A stretch of 48,318 bases of DNA from Pseudorhodoferax sp. Leaf265 (GCF_001422365.1 NZ_LMMT01000024.1:1-48318); one strand, 5' to 3'; counted from the stretch's first letter, positions 38,807 to 47,750 are shown. Made by a program: numbers and translations. Notes: generated by a model from the sequence alone, not told the origin.

Positions 38807-39357
38807 GCCTTCGCCGCCTCGCTGCGCGCGAGCAGCGCATCCTGCAGGGCCCGGCGCTCCCCGGCCGACAGCTTGTAGATGCCAAGCAGGTCGGACAGCC
38901 ACAGGCCGTCCGCCGCCAGCCGCACGATGAGGTCCTGCGTGCCTTCGGCGTTGTCGCGCCGGCAGCTGCCGACCCAGTCGCTCCACTGGCGCGCCAGCGG
39001 CCGCTCGACCACGCAGGCCGCGAGCACGGCGCGCCAGCGGCGCGTCACATGGCGCCGCGTGCCTGCGCGCACGGTGGCGCGCAGGTAGCTGGCGGCCCCC
39101 AGCGGGCTGCCGCCATGGCGCGCGGCATCGCGGCCCAGGTCGTCCAGGAATTCGGCCTGCGTGCTGTTCCACAGGGCTTGCAGCAAGGCTTCGCGCGTGC
39201 CGAAGTGGTGCTGCACTGCGCCCTTCGTCACGCCGGCTGCTTCGGCCACGCTGCCAATGGACAGCGGCGCGCCCTCGGTCAGGAGATCGGCGGCGGCCGC
39301 AAGGATGCGGGCGTGCACCTCGACCGGGGCGCGGGTGCGTTTGCGGATATCGTCCAT
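38803..39357 (-). CDS. TetR-family transcriptional repressor
   Basis: A 184-residue regulator with the N-terminal TetR helix-turn-helix: ILAAAADLLTEGAPLSIGSV, then AEAAGVTKGAVQHHFGTREALLQALW. The C-terminal ligand domain is variable, as usual. It is the first gene of the operon with the SMR pump (4-base overlap) and lies next to a perfect palindromic operator. The natural inference is a drug-sensing repressor of the pump and itself. AAGG lies 5 bases before the ATG. Confidence 0.92.
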   Translation of the reverse strand: MDDIRKRTRAPVEVHARILAAAADLLTEGAPLSIGSVAEAAGVTKGAVQHHFGTREALLQALWNSTQAEFLDDLGRDAARHGGSPLGAASYLRATVRAGTRRHVTRRWRAVLAACVVERPLARQWSDWVGSCRRDNAEGTQDLIVRLAADGLWLSDLLGIYKLSAGERRALQDALLARSEAAKA

Positions 39358-39368
39358 GGTGCCTTACA

Positions 39369-39386
39369 AAAATACGAGTGTATTTT
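39369..39386. promoter_or_regulatory. TetR operator palindrome
   Basis: AAAATAC-GAGT-GTATTTT, two perfect 7-base arms, starts 12 bases upstream of the tetR ATG in a G+C-rich region. On the minus strand it also contains possible -10 sequences (TAAAAT), so a bound repressor would block transcription of tetR-SMR-lysR. Confidence 0.75.
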
Positions 39387-39494
39387 AATGAAGCGCTGGT
39401 CGGCCGTGCAGCGCGCCTGCGATGACCTTCGTCATGCGTCTGCACGGGGTCGGCTGGCTATGCTGGCCGCCAGGGTTTCCCTTGGGGGATACGG

Positions 39495-40004
39495 ATGCGC
39501 ACCGCAGTCAATCGATCGGGATGTTCGACACACCGCAGCCACCCGCTCGGCTGGCTCGTCCGTGCTGCCGCGCTGCTGGCCCTGCTGTCGGCGTGCGGCG
39601 GCCCACCCAAGGCGCCGCCCACCACCGTGGCCGGCAGCGTGGCTGCGGTGGCGGGCGTCAACCCCAGCGTGAGCGGGCGGCCCTCGCCGCTGCTGCTGCG
39701 CGTCTACGAACTCAAGACGGACACCGTGTTCGCCGCCGCCGACTTCGTCTCGCTGTACCAGCGCGACCAGGCCGAACTGGGCGCCGACCTGGTCGGCCGC
39801 GAGGAGATCATGCTGGCGCCTGGCGAAAGCCGCCCCATCAACCGCACGCTGGCACCCGAGACCCGTTTCCTCGCCGTGTTCGCCGCCTACCGCGATGTCG
39901 AGCATGCGCGCTGGCGCGCCGTGCTGGCCGTGCGGCCGGGTCAGGCCCAGCGCATCACGATCCGCGCGAGCGAACTGGCGGTGACGGCCGAGTTGGCGCC
40001 ATGA
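39495..40004 (+). CDS. tssJ: Type VI secretion system lipoprotein TssJ
   Basis: A 169-residue lipoprotein. The signal peptide (about 17-33) ends LLSAC with lipidated Cys34. The mature part is a transthyretin-like beta-sandwich with LLLRVYELKTDTVFAAADFVSLYQRD and ETRFLAVFAAYRDVEHARWR, typical of TssJ/VasD. TssJ sits in the outer membrane and holds the TssM periplasmic end. GGGGG before the ATG serves as ribosome-binding site. It starts the operon tssJKLM-tagF, and the stop overlaps the tssK ATG. Confidence 0.92.
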   Translation: MRTAVNRSGCSTHRSHPLGWLVRAAALLALLSACGGPPKAPPTTVAGSVAAVAGVNPSVSGRPSPLLLRVYELKTDTVFAAADFVSLYQRDQAELGADLVGREEIMLAPGESRPINRTLAPETRFLAVFAAYRDVEHARWRAVLAVRPGQAQRITIRASELAVTAELAP

Positions 40005-41407
40005 GCGCACAGCCCGACGAAGGGGGCGGTATCGGCCCTGTGTCCACGCCCGGTGCACCGCTGCCGGCCGCCGACAAGGTGGTCTGGACGCAGGGCATGT
40101 TCCTGCTGCCGCACCACTTCCAGCAGGAGACGCGTTACCTGGAAACTCTGGTCGACCGCCGCGTGCGCCTGCTGGCCGTGTACGGCTGGGGCTTCAGCGA
40201 ACTCGTGCTCGACGAATCGCTGCTGCCGCAGGGCCAACTGGGCCTGGTGCGGGCCCAGGGTGTGCTGCCCGATGGCACGCCGTTCTGCGTCCCGCAGGCC
40301 GACGCGGCGCCGTTGCCGCTCGCGCTGCCCAATGACGTGCAGAACGAACTTGTCTACCTGGCCGCTCCGCTGGCGCGCGACGGTGTCGACGAGGTCGATT
40401 TCGAGGGCGCTGACGCCGCGTCCGGCGGCCGGCCCCAGCACCGCTACCGCATCGCCGACCATGCGCTGCGCGACCGCACCAGCGCCGGTGACGACCCAGA
40501 GCCCGTGCAGACCGCTGCGCTGTGCCTGCGCCTGGTGCGTGCGCGCGAGCTCGGTGATGGCCAGGCGGCCCTTGGCGTGGCCCGCGTCGCCGAGCGGCGC
40601 AGTGACCGCCAGCTCGTGCTCGACCGCGCCTACACCGCCCCGCAGACACGCCTGGACGCCAGCGGCCAGCTTTCGGCCATGGCCACGCTGCTGCATGGCC
40701 TGATCCGCCAGCGTGCCGAGGCCCTGGCCGGCCGCATGGGCCAGCTCGGCCATGGCGTCTCCGAACTCAGCGATTTCCTGATGCTGCAGACGCTGAACCG
40801 TGCCGACCCGCTGTTCCGCCAGCACGCCCGCGCACCCCACGCCCACCCCGAACAGCTGCACCGTGACTGCCTGCAACTGGCCGGCGAACTGGCGACCTTC
40901 GCCGTCGCCGCGCGCCAGCCGCGCGAGTACCCGCTGTACCAGCACGAGGACCTGCAGGCCAGCTTCGCGCCGTTGCTCGACGCGCTGCGCGGCATGCTGT
41001 CCACCGTGCTGCAGCGCCATGCCGAGCAGATCGCGCTGACCGACCGCACGCACGGTGTGCGCACGGCGGTGCTGGCCGATGCCGAGATGCTGCGCAGCGC
41101 CAGCCTGGTGCTGGCCGTCAACGCGCAGCTGCCGGCCGAGCAGCTGCGCCTGCGCTTTCCCGCGCAGTCCAAGCTCGGGCCGGTGGACCGCATCCGCGAC
41201 CTCGTCAACCTGCAGCTGCCCGGCGTTGCACTGCGGCCGCTGCCGGTGGCGCCGCGGCAGCTGCCCTTCCATGCCGGCCACCATTACTTCGAGCTCGACC
41301 GCGGCGGCGAACTCTGGAAGCAGCTCGAACGCAGCGGCAGCCTGGCGCTGCACGTGGCGGGCGACTTCCCCGGCCTGGAGCTCGAGCTCTGGGCCATCCG
41401 CACCTGA
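40001..41407 (+). CDS. tssK: Type VI secretion system baseplate subunit TssK
   Basis: A 468-residue TssK/VasE protein that joins the T6SS baseplate to the TssJLM membrane complex. The N-terminal VVWTQGMFLLPHHFQQETRY is the hallmark of the family, and ALRPLPVAPRQLPFHAGHHY FELD near the C-terminus is also typical. A short acidic extension (about 25 residues) precedes the usual start. It overlaps tssJ by 4 bases and is followed by tssL after 12 bases. Confidence 0.95.
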   Translation: MSAQPDEGGGIGPVSTPGAPLPAADKVVWTQGMFLLPHHFQQETRYLETLVDRRVRLLAVYGWGFSELVLDESLLPQGQLGLVRAQGVLPDGTPFCVPQADAAPLPLALPNDVQNELVYLAAPLARDGVDEVDFEGADAASGGRPQHRYRIADHALRDRTSAGDDPEPVQTAALCLRLVRARELGDGQAALGVARVAERRSDRQLVLDRAYTAPQTRLDASGQLSAMATLLHGLIRQRAEALAGRMGQLGHGVSELSDFLMLQTLNRADPLFRQHARAPHAHPEQLHRDCLQLAGELATFAVAARQPREYPLYQHEDLQASFAPLLDALRGMLSTVLQRHAEQIALTDRTHGVRTAVLADAEMLRSASLVLAVNAQLPAEQLRLRFPAQSKLGPVDRIRDLVNLQLPGVALRPLPVAPRQLPFHAGHHYFELDRGGELWKQLERSGSLALHVAGDFPGLELELWAIRT

Positions 41408-41419
41408 CGGGACGGCAGC

Positions 41420-42763
41420 ATGGACCGCCCGATCGACGACCCTTTCGCCGCGCTCGACGAGCAGCACACCTTCGTCAAGCCGCGCCCGGGCGGCGGGCCT
41501 GTGCCGCGCCCGTCCGCCAACCCCATCCCGGCTGTGGCCGCCGAGAGCGAGACCGCCGCGCCCGCACCGGGCCTGAACCCGCTCGTCACGCTGGCCAACC
41601 GATTGCTGCTGCTGGTGCCCGCGCTGCGCGCCACGCAGCGCGTGGACGACCCGGCCGCGCTGCGCCAGGCGCTGGCCCAGGGCATCCGTGACTTCTGCGC
41701 CGATGCGGCCACCGCCGGCATCGCGCCCGAGCGCATGATGGCCGCGCGCTACGTGCTGTGCACCATGCTCGACGAGGCCGCGGCCGACACGCCCTGGGGC
41801 GGCTCCGGCGCCTGGGCGCAGTACAGCTTGCTGGCCATGTTCCACAACGAGACGCGCGGCGGCGAGAAGGTGTTCCAGCTCATGGCCCGGCTGGCCGAGC
41901 AGCCGGCCGCCAACCGCGACCTGCTGGAACTTGTCTACGCCGCGCTGGCGCTCGGCTTCGAGGGCCGCTGGCGCGTCGTCGACAACGGCGCCGCGCAGCT
42001 GGAGGCCGTGCGCGACCGGCTCGCGCAGATCGTGCGCAAGGAGCGCGGCGACCATGCCCAGGCGCTGGCTGCGCACTGGCAGGTGGAGCCGCTTGCGCAG
42101 CGCCGCTTCTCGGGCTGGCTGCCGCTGGGCGCCACGGCTGCCGCTGCCGCGCTGCTGCTGGCCCTCGTGTACTCGGGCCTGTCGCTGTCGCTGGCCGAGC
42201 GTTCCGACCGCGTGTTCGGCCAGATCCAGGCGCTGCGCCTGACCCCGCCCGTCACGGCGCCCCCACCGCCCGCGCCCGTGCCGCGCCTGGCGCAGCTGCT
42301 GCAGCCCGACGTGAAAGGTGGCCTGGTGGCCGTCCGTGACGAGGTCGACCGCAGCGTCGTCACCTTGCGTGGCGACGGCCTGTTCGCGCCCGCCAGCGCC
42401 ACGCCGGCCGCCGGTCAGGAGGCGCTGCTCGGCCGCATCGCCACGGCGCTCAGGCAACTGCCCGGCACCGTGCTCGTCACAGGCCACAGCGACAGCAGCC
42501 CGATCCGCACGGCGCGCTTTCCGTCCAACTGGCACCTCTCGCAGGAGCGCGCCGATGCCGTGCAGGCGCGCCTCGTGGCCGATGGCCTGCCGGCCGAGCG
42601 TGTGCGCGCCGAAGGCCGGGCCGACGCCGAGCCACTGGTGCCCAATGACAGCGCCAGCAACCGCGCCTTGAACCGCCGCGTGGAGATCACGCTGATGGTG
42701 CTGGGTCGCGCTCCGGTCGCCGCGACGGCCGCCGCGCCTGCCGCTTCGGGAGCCACGCGATGA
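41420..42763 (+). CDS. tssL: Type VI secretion system protein TssL with OmpA-like domain
   Basis: A 447-residue inner-membrane protein. A cytoplasmic DotU/IcmH domain (about 50-225, with YVLCTMLDEAAADTPWG and MFHNETRGGEKVF) precedes one membrane helix (about 234-256) and a periplasmic OmpA-like peptidoglycan-binding domain (about 320-435, TGHSDSSPIR and NRALNRRVEI). This is the extended form of TssL, which anchors the system to the cell wall itself. The stop overlaps the tssM start (ATGA). Confidence 0.95.
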   Translation: MDRPIDDPFAALDEQHTFVKPRPGGGPVPRPSANPIPAVAAESETAAPAPGLNPLVTLANRLLLLVPALRATQRVDDPAALRQALAQGIRDFCADAATAGIAPERMMAARYVLCTMLDEAAADTPWGGSGAWAQYSLLAMFHNETRGGEKVFQLMARLAEQPAANRDLLELVYAALALGFEGRWRVVDNGAAQLEAVRDRLAQIVRKERGDHAQALAAHWQVEPLAQRRFSGWLPLGATAAAAALLLALVYSGLSLSLAERSDRVFGQIQALRLTPPVTAPPPPAPVPRLAQLLQPDVKGGLVAVRDEVDRSVVTLRGDGLFAPASATPAAGQEALLGRIATALRQLPGTVLVTGHSDSSPIRTARFPSNWHLSQERADAVQARLVADGLPAERVRAEGRADAEPLVPNDSASNRALNRRVEITLMVLGRAPVAATAAAPAASGATR

Positions 42764-45700
42764 AGAAGCTGCTGGGCTGGATCTTCAACCGCTGGCTGCT
42801 GCTGGCGTTGCTGCTCGTCGCGCTGTCGCTCGTGCTCTGGATCGCCGGACCGCTGCTGGCCATCGGCGAGGTCCGGCCGCTGGAGACCGAGCGCGCGCGC
42901 GCCATCGCCATCGTGGTCTTGCTGGTGCTGGTGGCGCTGCGCATCGCCTGGGGCCGCTGGCGCGCCAGGCGCGGCAACGCCGCCGTGGTGCAGCAACTGA
43001 TCCAGCCCGCAGCCACCGGCCCGCGCGAGAGCCCCGACATGGCGGCCGTGCGCCAGCAGTTCGAGCGCGCGCTGCGCGGCCTGGAGCAGGCCCGCTTCGG
43101 CCCGCGCGGCACGCTCAAGGGCTGGGCCGCGCGCCTGGGCGGACGGCACCTGTACGAGCTGCCCTGGTACCTCATCATCGGCGCGCCGGGCTCGGGCAAG
43201 ACCACCGCGCTGCGCTACAGCGGGCTGCACTTCCCGCTGGCCGAGCTGCTGGGCAAGGAGGCGCTGCGCGGCGTCGGCGGCACGCGGCATTGCGACTGGT
43301 GGTTCACCGACCGCGCGGTGCTGATCGACACCGCCGGCCGCTTCACTACCCAGGACAGCGACCCCGACAACGACCAGGCCACCTGGAACGGCTTCTTGCA
43401 GATGCTGCGCCGCACGCGCACGCGCCAGCCCGTCAACGGCGTGCTGGTCACGGTCTCGGTCAGCGACCTGCTGGCGCGCCCCGCGGCCGAGCGCGCCCAG
43501 CATGCGCTGACCGTGCGCGCGCGTCTGCAGGAGCTGCATGGCCAGCTCGGCATGGCCTTCCCGATCTACCTGATGGTCACCAAGGCCGACCTGCTGGCCG
43601 GCTTCATGGACTACTTCGCGACCCTGGACAAGGAGCAGCGCAACACGCCCTGGGGCTTCAGCTTCGCGCGCGACAGCCAGGCACCGCTGGCCGCCATGCC
43701 GGCCGAGTTCGATGCGCTGCAGCAGCGCCTGGTCGACGGCCTGGTCGCGCGGCTGCAGGCCGAGCGCGACCCGGGCCGGCGTGCGCGCATCTACGGCTTC
43801 CCGGTGCAGTTCGCGGCGCTGCGCGAGGCGTTGCAAGAGTTCGCCGAAGGCGTGTTCGCGCCCTCGGCGCTGGAGGCCAAGCCGCTGCTGCGCGGCATCT
43901 ACTTCGTCAGCGGAACGCAGGAGGGCGCACCGATCGACCGCGCGCTGGGCGCCGTGGCACGCCGTTACCGCATCGAGCAGGCGCTGGTGCCGCCGCAGCA
44001 GGCCAGCGGCCGCAGCTACTTCCTGCAGCGTCTGCTCGAGGAGGTGGTCTTCGCCGAGGCGGGCCTGGCGGGCATGCGCGGCGGCGCCGAGCGCCGGCGC
44101 CGCTGGACCCTGGCGGCCGGCTACGGCGCCGTGGGCCTGGCCACGGCCGGCCTGCTTGCGGCCTGGACACTGAGCTGGCTGGACAACCGCCGCTACGTCG
44201 ACGCCGTGGCCGCGCGCGCCGGCCCGGTGCAGCAGTTGCTGGCCGCCACGCCCGACCGCGCCACGCCCGAGCTGCTGCCGCTGCTGCCCGCCCTGGAGGC
44301 CACACACGCGCTGGCCCAGCCCGAGGCCGCCCCCGGCGGCTTCGGCCTGTCGCAACAGCGCAAGCTCGACAGCGCCGCCCAGGCCGCCTACGCGCGCATG
44401 CTGACCGACGCGCTGCTGCCGCGCCTGGCCCTGCGCATCGAGGAGCAGCTGCGCCAGGGCGTGGGCGCGCCCGAGGTGCAGTACGAGGCGCTCAAGGTCT
44501 ACGCCATGCTGCATGCGCCGCAGCACTTCTCGGCCGAGGCCTTGCGCCGCCATGTCGAGGCCGACTGGCAGGCCACGCGGCGTGAGCTCACCCCCGCCCA
44601 GCGCGAGCAATTGCAGCGCCACCTGGACGCCTTGCTGGCCCAGGGCGGCGTGGCCTCGCCGCTGCAGGCCGACAACGCGCTCGTCACCGCCACGCGCGCC
44701 CAGCTGGCCGGCCTGCCGCTGCCCCAGCGCGTCTACAACCGACTGCGCAACCAGGGCCTGGGCCAGGAGTTCGCGCCGTTCACGGTGGCGCGCGCGGCCG
44801 GCCCCAACGCCGCGCTGGTGTTCACACGGGCCAGCGGCGCGCCGCTGACGCAGGGTGTGCCCGGCCTGTACACGCGCGAGGGCTACCTGCGCGGGTTCCA
44901 GCGCGAGGTCGGTCAGGTGGCCGACCAACTGGCGGCCGAGCAGCCCTGGGTGCTGGGCGTGGCCGACGAGCGGCGCGATGCCGCCGCCCGCGTGCGCGCC
45001 AACGCACCGCTGGTGGACGACGTGCGCCGCCTGTACCTGAGCGACTACGCCGCCACCTGGGAGGCTTTCATCGCCGACATCAAGCTGCTGCCCATGGGCC
45101 AGCTGGCGCAGTCGGTGCAGATGTCGCGCCTGCTGTCGGCCTCCGACAGCCCGCTGGCGCCATTGCTCAAGGCGATCTCGCGCGAGACCACGCTGGCCAG
45201 CGGCGGCTCCACGGTCGAGACGGCCGAGCAGCGCGCGCAGGACATGGTCCGCCAGGGGCGCGAGAAGCTGGCCGGCGTGCTGGCTTCGGGCGGCGCGGCG
45301 CCGGTGGCGGGCGCGCCCTCGCTCGAAGAGCAACTGGTCGACGCGCGCTTCGCGGGCCTGCGCCACTTCGTCACTGCGCCAGCCGGTGGCCGCGCGCCAC
45401 TGGACGACACGCTGGCCCTGGTGGCCGAGGTCAACCTGCTGCTCAACGCGGCCCAGACCGCGCTGCAAGGCGGGGCGGCGCCACCGCCGTCGCCGCTGCC
45501 CAACCGCGTCAAGGCCGAGGCCGCGCGCATGCCGCAGCCGCTGCGCACCATGATGGAGACGCTGTCGCAGAGCAGCGCCAACATCGCCCAGGGCCTGTTG
45601 CGCCAGACGCTGGCGCAGGAGGTGCGCTCGCAGGTCGGCGAGTTCTGCCAGCAGGCCGTGGCCGGCCGCTACCCGCTGGTGCCGGGCTCCGCGCGCGACG

Positions 45701-46305
45701 TGACCCAGGCCGACTTCGCCGCGCTGTTCGGCCCCGGTGGCAAGATCGACCAGCTGTTCCAGCAGAAGCTCGCGCCCTACGTGGACACCAGTACGCGGCC
45801 CTGGCGCTTTCGCGCGGTGGAAGGCACGCCGCTGGGCGCCGACGGTGGCCAGCTGCCGCAGTTCCAGCGCGCTGCCGCGATCCGCGAGACCTTCTTCCCC
45901 GGGGCCGGCGCGCCGGCGCTGCGGCTGGACTTCAAGCCCATCGAGATGGATGCCTCGATCCAGCAGTTCATCCTGGACGTCGACGGCCAGATCGTGCGCT
46001 ACGCCCATGGCCCGCAGATCCCGAGCTCGGTGCAATGGCCCGGCCCGCGCGGCAGCTCCGAGGTGCGCGTGCAGCTGAGCCCGCCCAACGCCAGCGGCGC
46101 CTCGGGGCTGGTGGATGGGGGCCCCTGGGCGCTGTTCCGGCTGTTCGACCGCGTGCAGATCGACCCCACGGGCGCGCCCGAGCGCTTTCGCGCCACCTTC
46201 GACATCGGTGGCCGCAAGGCCGTGTTCGAGGTCACCACGAGCAGCGTACGCAACCCGTTCCGTCTGCGCGAACTGCGCGAGTTCGGTTGTCCGGCGGGGC
46301 TGTGA
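42760..46305 (+). CDS. tssM: Type VI secretion system membrane subunit TssM (IcmF)
   Basis: An 1181-residue protein, normal size. Two membrane helices (about 12-34 and 47-63) are followed by a cytoplasmic NTPase-like domain with Walker A GAPGSGKTT (141-149) and a Walker B-like VLIDTAGRF, then a third helix (about 450-470) and a large periplasmic part containing the IcmF-related and TssM C-terminal domains. With TssJ and TssL it forms the trans-envelope channel. Walker A is intact; in some TssM proteins it is lost. The stop overlaps the tagF start (TGATG). Confidence 0.96.
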   Translation: MKKLLGWIFNRWLLLALLLVALSLVLWIAGPLLAIGEVRPLETERARAIAIVVLLVLVALRIAWGRWRARRGNAAVVQQLIQPAATGPRESPDMAAVRQQFERALRGLEQARFGPRGTLKGWAARLGGRHLYELPWYLIIGAPGSGKTTALRYSGLHFPLAELLGKEALRGVGGTRHCDWWFTDRAVLIDTAGRFTTQDSDPDNDQATWNGFLQMLRRTRTRQPVNGVLVTVSVSDLLARPAAERAQHALTVRARLQELHGQLGMAFPIYLMVTKADLLAGFMDYFATLDKEQRNTPWGFSFARDSQAPLAAMPAEFDALQQRLVDGLVARLQAERDPGRRARIYGFPVQFAALREALQEFAEGVFAPSALEAKPLLRGIYFVSGTQEGAPIDRALGAVARRYRIEQALVPPQQASGRSYFLQRLLEEVVFAEAGLAGMRGGAERRRRWTLAAGYGAVGLATAGLLAAWTLSWLDNRRYVDAVAARAGPVQQLLAATPDRATPELLPLLPALEATHALAQPEAAPGGFGLSQQRKLDSAAQAAYARMLTDALLPRLALRIEEQLRQGVGAPEVQYEALKVYAMLHAPQHFSAEALRRHVEADWQATRRELTPAQREQLQRHLDALLAQGGVASPLQADNALVTATRAQLAGLPLPQRVYNRLRNQGLGQEFAPFTVARAAGPNAALVFTRASGAPLTQGVPGLYTREGYLRGFQREVGQVADQLAAEQPWVLGVADERRDAAARVRANAPLVDDVRRLYLSDYAATWEAFIADIKLLPMGQLAQSVQMSRLLSASDSPLAPLLKAISRETTLASGGSTVETAEQRAQDMVRQGREKLAGVLASGGAAPVAGAPSLEEQLVDARFAGLRHFVTAPAGGRAPLDDTLALVAEVNLLLNAAQTALQGGAAPPPSPLPNRVKAEAARMPQPLRTMMETLSQSSANIAQGLLRQTLAQEVRSQVGEFCQQAVAGRYPLVPGSARDVTQADFAALFGPGGKIDQLFQQKLAPYVDTSTRPWRFRAVEGTPLGADGGQLPQFQRAAAIRETFFPGAGAPALRLDFKPIEMDASIQQFILDVDGQIVRYAHGPQIPSSVQWPGPRGSSEVRVQLSPPNASGASGLVDGGPWALFRLFDRVQIDPTGAPERFRATFDIGGRKAVFEVTTSSVRNPFRLRELREFGCPAGL

Positions 46306-46994
46306 TGGATCTAGAACCGGACACCGTCACCATGCCGGCCGTGGCCGTGGCCGCGCCACCGGCCTGGTACGGCAAGCTCTCCATGCTGGGCGACTTCGCC
46401 CAGCGCCGGCTGTCGCAGGAGGTGGCTCAGGCCTGCGACCAGTGGCTGGCCGCCACCATGCACGCGCTGCCCCAGGTGCTGGGCGAGCGTTGGCCCTGGG
46501 CCTACCTCGAGGCGCCGCTGCTGCGCTTTGCCTGCGGGCCCGGCGTGCTGTCGGCGCAGTGGTGGTTCGGCGTGCTGATGCCCAGCTGCGACAAGGTGGG
46601 ACGCTATTTCCCGCTCTGGGTCGGCCAGAGCGCGATGCAGCCGCCGCGCGATGCCGCGACCCTGGCCAGCCTCGTTGCCTGGTACGAGGCGCTGGCGCGC
46701 GCAGCCGTGCGCACGCTCGAAGACAGCGCCACCGTGGCGGGCTTCGAGGCCGAGCTGTCCGCCATGCCGCCCTGGCCCGCGCTAGCCGGGCAGCCGCCGG
46801 CAGCGCAGGCACTGCCCGAGGCCCTGGCCTTGCTGGCGGCCGATGCGCTGGTGGGTCGGCTGCAGGCTTGCTCGCTGTGGTGGCCGGCCACGCGCCAGCC
46901 CGCGCGCCCGGTGCAGCTGCGGCTGGCCCAGGGCCTGCCCGGTGCCGAGACGCTGGCACAGCTGCTGCTGGCCGAGCAGCCCGCGGGCTGCTGA
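46305..46994 (+). CDS. tagF: Type VI secretion system-associated protein TagF
   Basis: A 229-residue TagF. The N-terminal WYGKLSMLGDFAQRRLSQEV is a variant of the family's GKLPxxGDF motif, and GVLMPSCDKVGRYFPL is the second block. TagF represses T6SS firing after translation in Pseudomonas and Agrobacterium; there it can be fused to a PP2C phosphatase (PppA). Here it is stand-alone. It is the last T6SS gene in the window; the integron begins about 190 bases further on. Confidence 0.92.
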   Translation: MDLEPDTVTMPAVAVAAPPAWYGKLSMLGDFAQRRLSQEVAQACDQWLAATMHALPQVLGERWPWAYLEAPLLRFACGPGVLSAQWWFGVLMPSCDKVGRYFPLWVGQSAMQPPRDAATLASLVAWYEALARAAVRTLEDSATVAGFEAELSAMPPWPALAGQPPAAQALPEALALLAADALVGRLQACSLWWPATRQPARPVQLRLAQGLPGAETLAQLLLAEQPAGC

Positions 46995-47014
46995 GCGCCC
47001 CCTCCGGTGAATGA

Positions 47015-47037
47015 CGCGGACTGTGAAAACAGACGCG
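47015..47037 (+). terminator. Weak hairpin after tagF
   Basis: CGCG-GA-CTGT-GAAA-ACAG-A-CGCG forms a bulged stem 20 bases after the tagF stop, followed by TTGATTTCC and not by a true T-run. It may end the T6SS transcript. The rest of the gap 46995-47181 shows no gene or repeat I recognise. Confidence 0.3.
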
Positions 47038-47181
47038 TTGATTTCCAGCGTTCTTTTCACTTTCTCTCTGTCATTGGCATGACTGCTGCTGCCGGAGTCC
47101 ACGAAACCTCCGCGGGCTGTGACATGGAGGGTGAGAAGAGTGCATTGCGCAGGAGCGGCAGCTACGGGCCCCAAAGCGGCG

Positions 47182-47242
47182 GCTCAACGCCATTGCTCAG
47201 GTGCGTGCGTCCTCGCACGTCGCCTGCAGCAATTTGTTGGAA
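47182..47242 (-). repeat. Integron attC site of cassette 2
   Basis: A 61-base imperfect palindrome. On the minus strand it begins TTCCAAC and ends with the core GTTGAGC, which fits GTTRRRY. The arms pair as ATTGCT/AGCAAT, CAGG/CCTG and GTGCG/CGCAC, with an unpaired base between the first two blocks, as in folded attC hairpins. The first base of TTCCAAC departs from the RYYYAAC consensus. It starts 18 bases after the stop of the GyrI-like gene. Confidence 0.75.
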
Positions 47243-47750
47243 CGCAACGCCACGGTCTAGTCACCGGAGCGGCAAGTACACATCCGTGATCATTTCGTGC
47301 TCCGGGATACTTGGGCCGACGTTTACATAGTGAAAGAAGATGGGATATGTGCCCAGCTCCTCGCCACTCTTTGGCAACCACTCGCGATACAGATACACCG
47401 CCGCCGTGTTGAATCGCCTTGAGCCCAGGTGCCGTGCCACCGCGCATCGATTGGCGGGAATTGTCTTGTTCACAATGCCCAGCGTGTTGGGCTGAATGGG
47501 CTGATCGTAGGTCACACAGAAATCTACTCGGTGATCGGCCGGAGCAACTAAAAGCGGATCGGTGTAGTGGACACCATACGTTCGGTGATCGGCAGGCGAG
47601 AGATGGTGCTGGATTCGCCATCCGATGAGCTTCTTGGATGTTTCGTACTCAAGGTCAGGAGGACCGCAATGCTCCGCTACTGCGACCCTCGTTTCGGGGA
47701 AGTCAACAATTCGAACGTCCATCAGCTACTCCACTTCTCTTGCGGCCCAA
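47188..47750 (-). mobile_element. Integron gene cassette 2 (GyrI-like gene)
   Basis: A 563-base unit running on the minus strand from the cut point in GTTGGGC (47751-47745) to that in GTTGAGC (47188-47182). It contains one gene in the correct orientation and its own attC. It is the last cassette of the array; no further attC is visible between 46995 and 47181. Confidence 0.75.
47261..47722 (-). CDS. Cassette-borne GyrI-like effector-binding protein
   Basis: A 153-residue stand-alone GyrI-like (AraC effector-binding) domain. The start MDVRIVDFPETRVAVAEHCG, the middle LGIVNKTIPANRCAVARHLG and the end EHEMITDVYLPLR follow the two-fold repeated beta-alpha-beta pattern of the family. Members bind small, often cationic, ligands or inhibit gyrase (SbmC). 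No DNA-binding domain is present. A related stand-alone protein, Cass2, is known from a Vibrio cholerae cassette and binds cationic drugs; I cite this from memory. Codon use is far less G+C-rich than in the flanking genes. ATG at 47722 lies 23 bases after the core site, with a weak GGAG upstream. Confidence 0.85.
   Translation of the reverse strand: MDVRIVDFPETRVAVAEHCGPPDLEYETSKKLIGWRIQHHLSPADHRTYGVHYTDPLLVAPADHRVDFCVTYDQPIQPNTLGIVNKTIPANRCAVARHLGSRRFNTAAVYLYREWLPKSGEELGTYPIFFHYVNVGPSIPEHEMITDVYLPLR

Noticed and set aside
42415-46035. A 1206-codon minus-strand open frame opposite tssM
   Set aside because: It is antisense to a fully conserved TssM, is made of Arg/Ala/Gly/His/Gln-rich sequence, and results from the lack of stop codons in the complementary frame of G+C-rich DNA.
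47021-47032. CTGTGAAAACAG as a LexA box after tagF
   Set aside because: The half-sites are only 4 bases apart, not 8, and no gene begins there. It fits better as part of a weak hairpin.
46995-47181. A possible third cassette next to tagF
   Set aside because: No second GTTRRRY/RYYYAAC pair or foldable arms were found, and no convincing gene.
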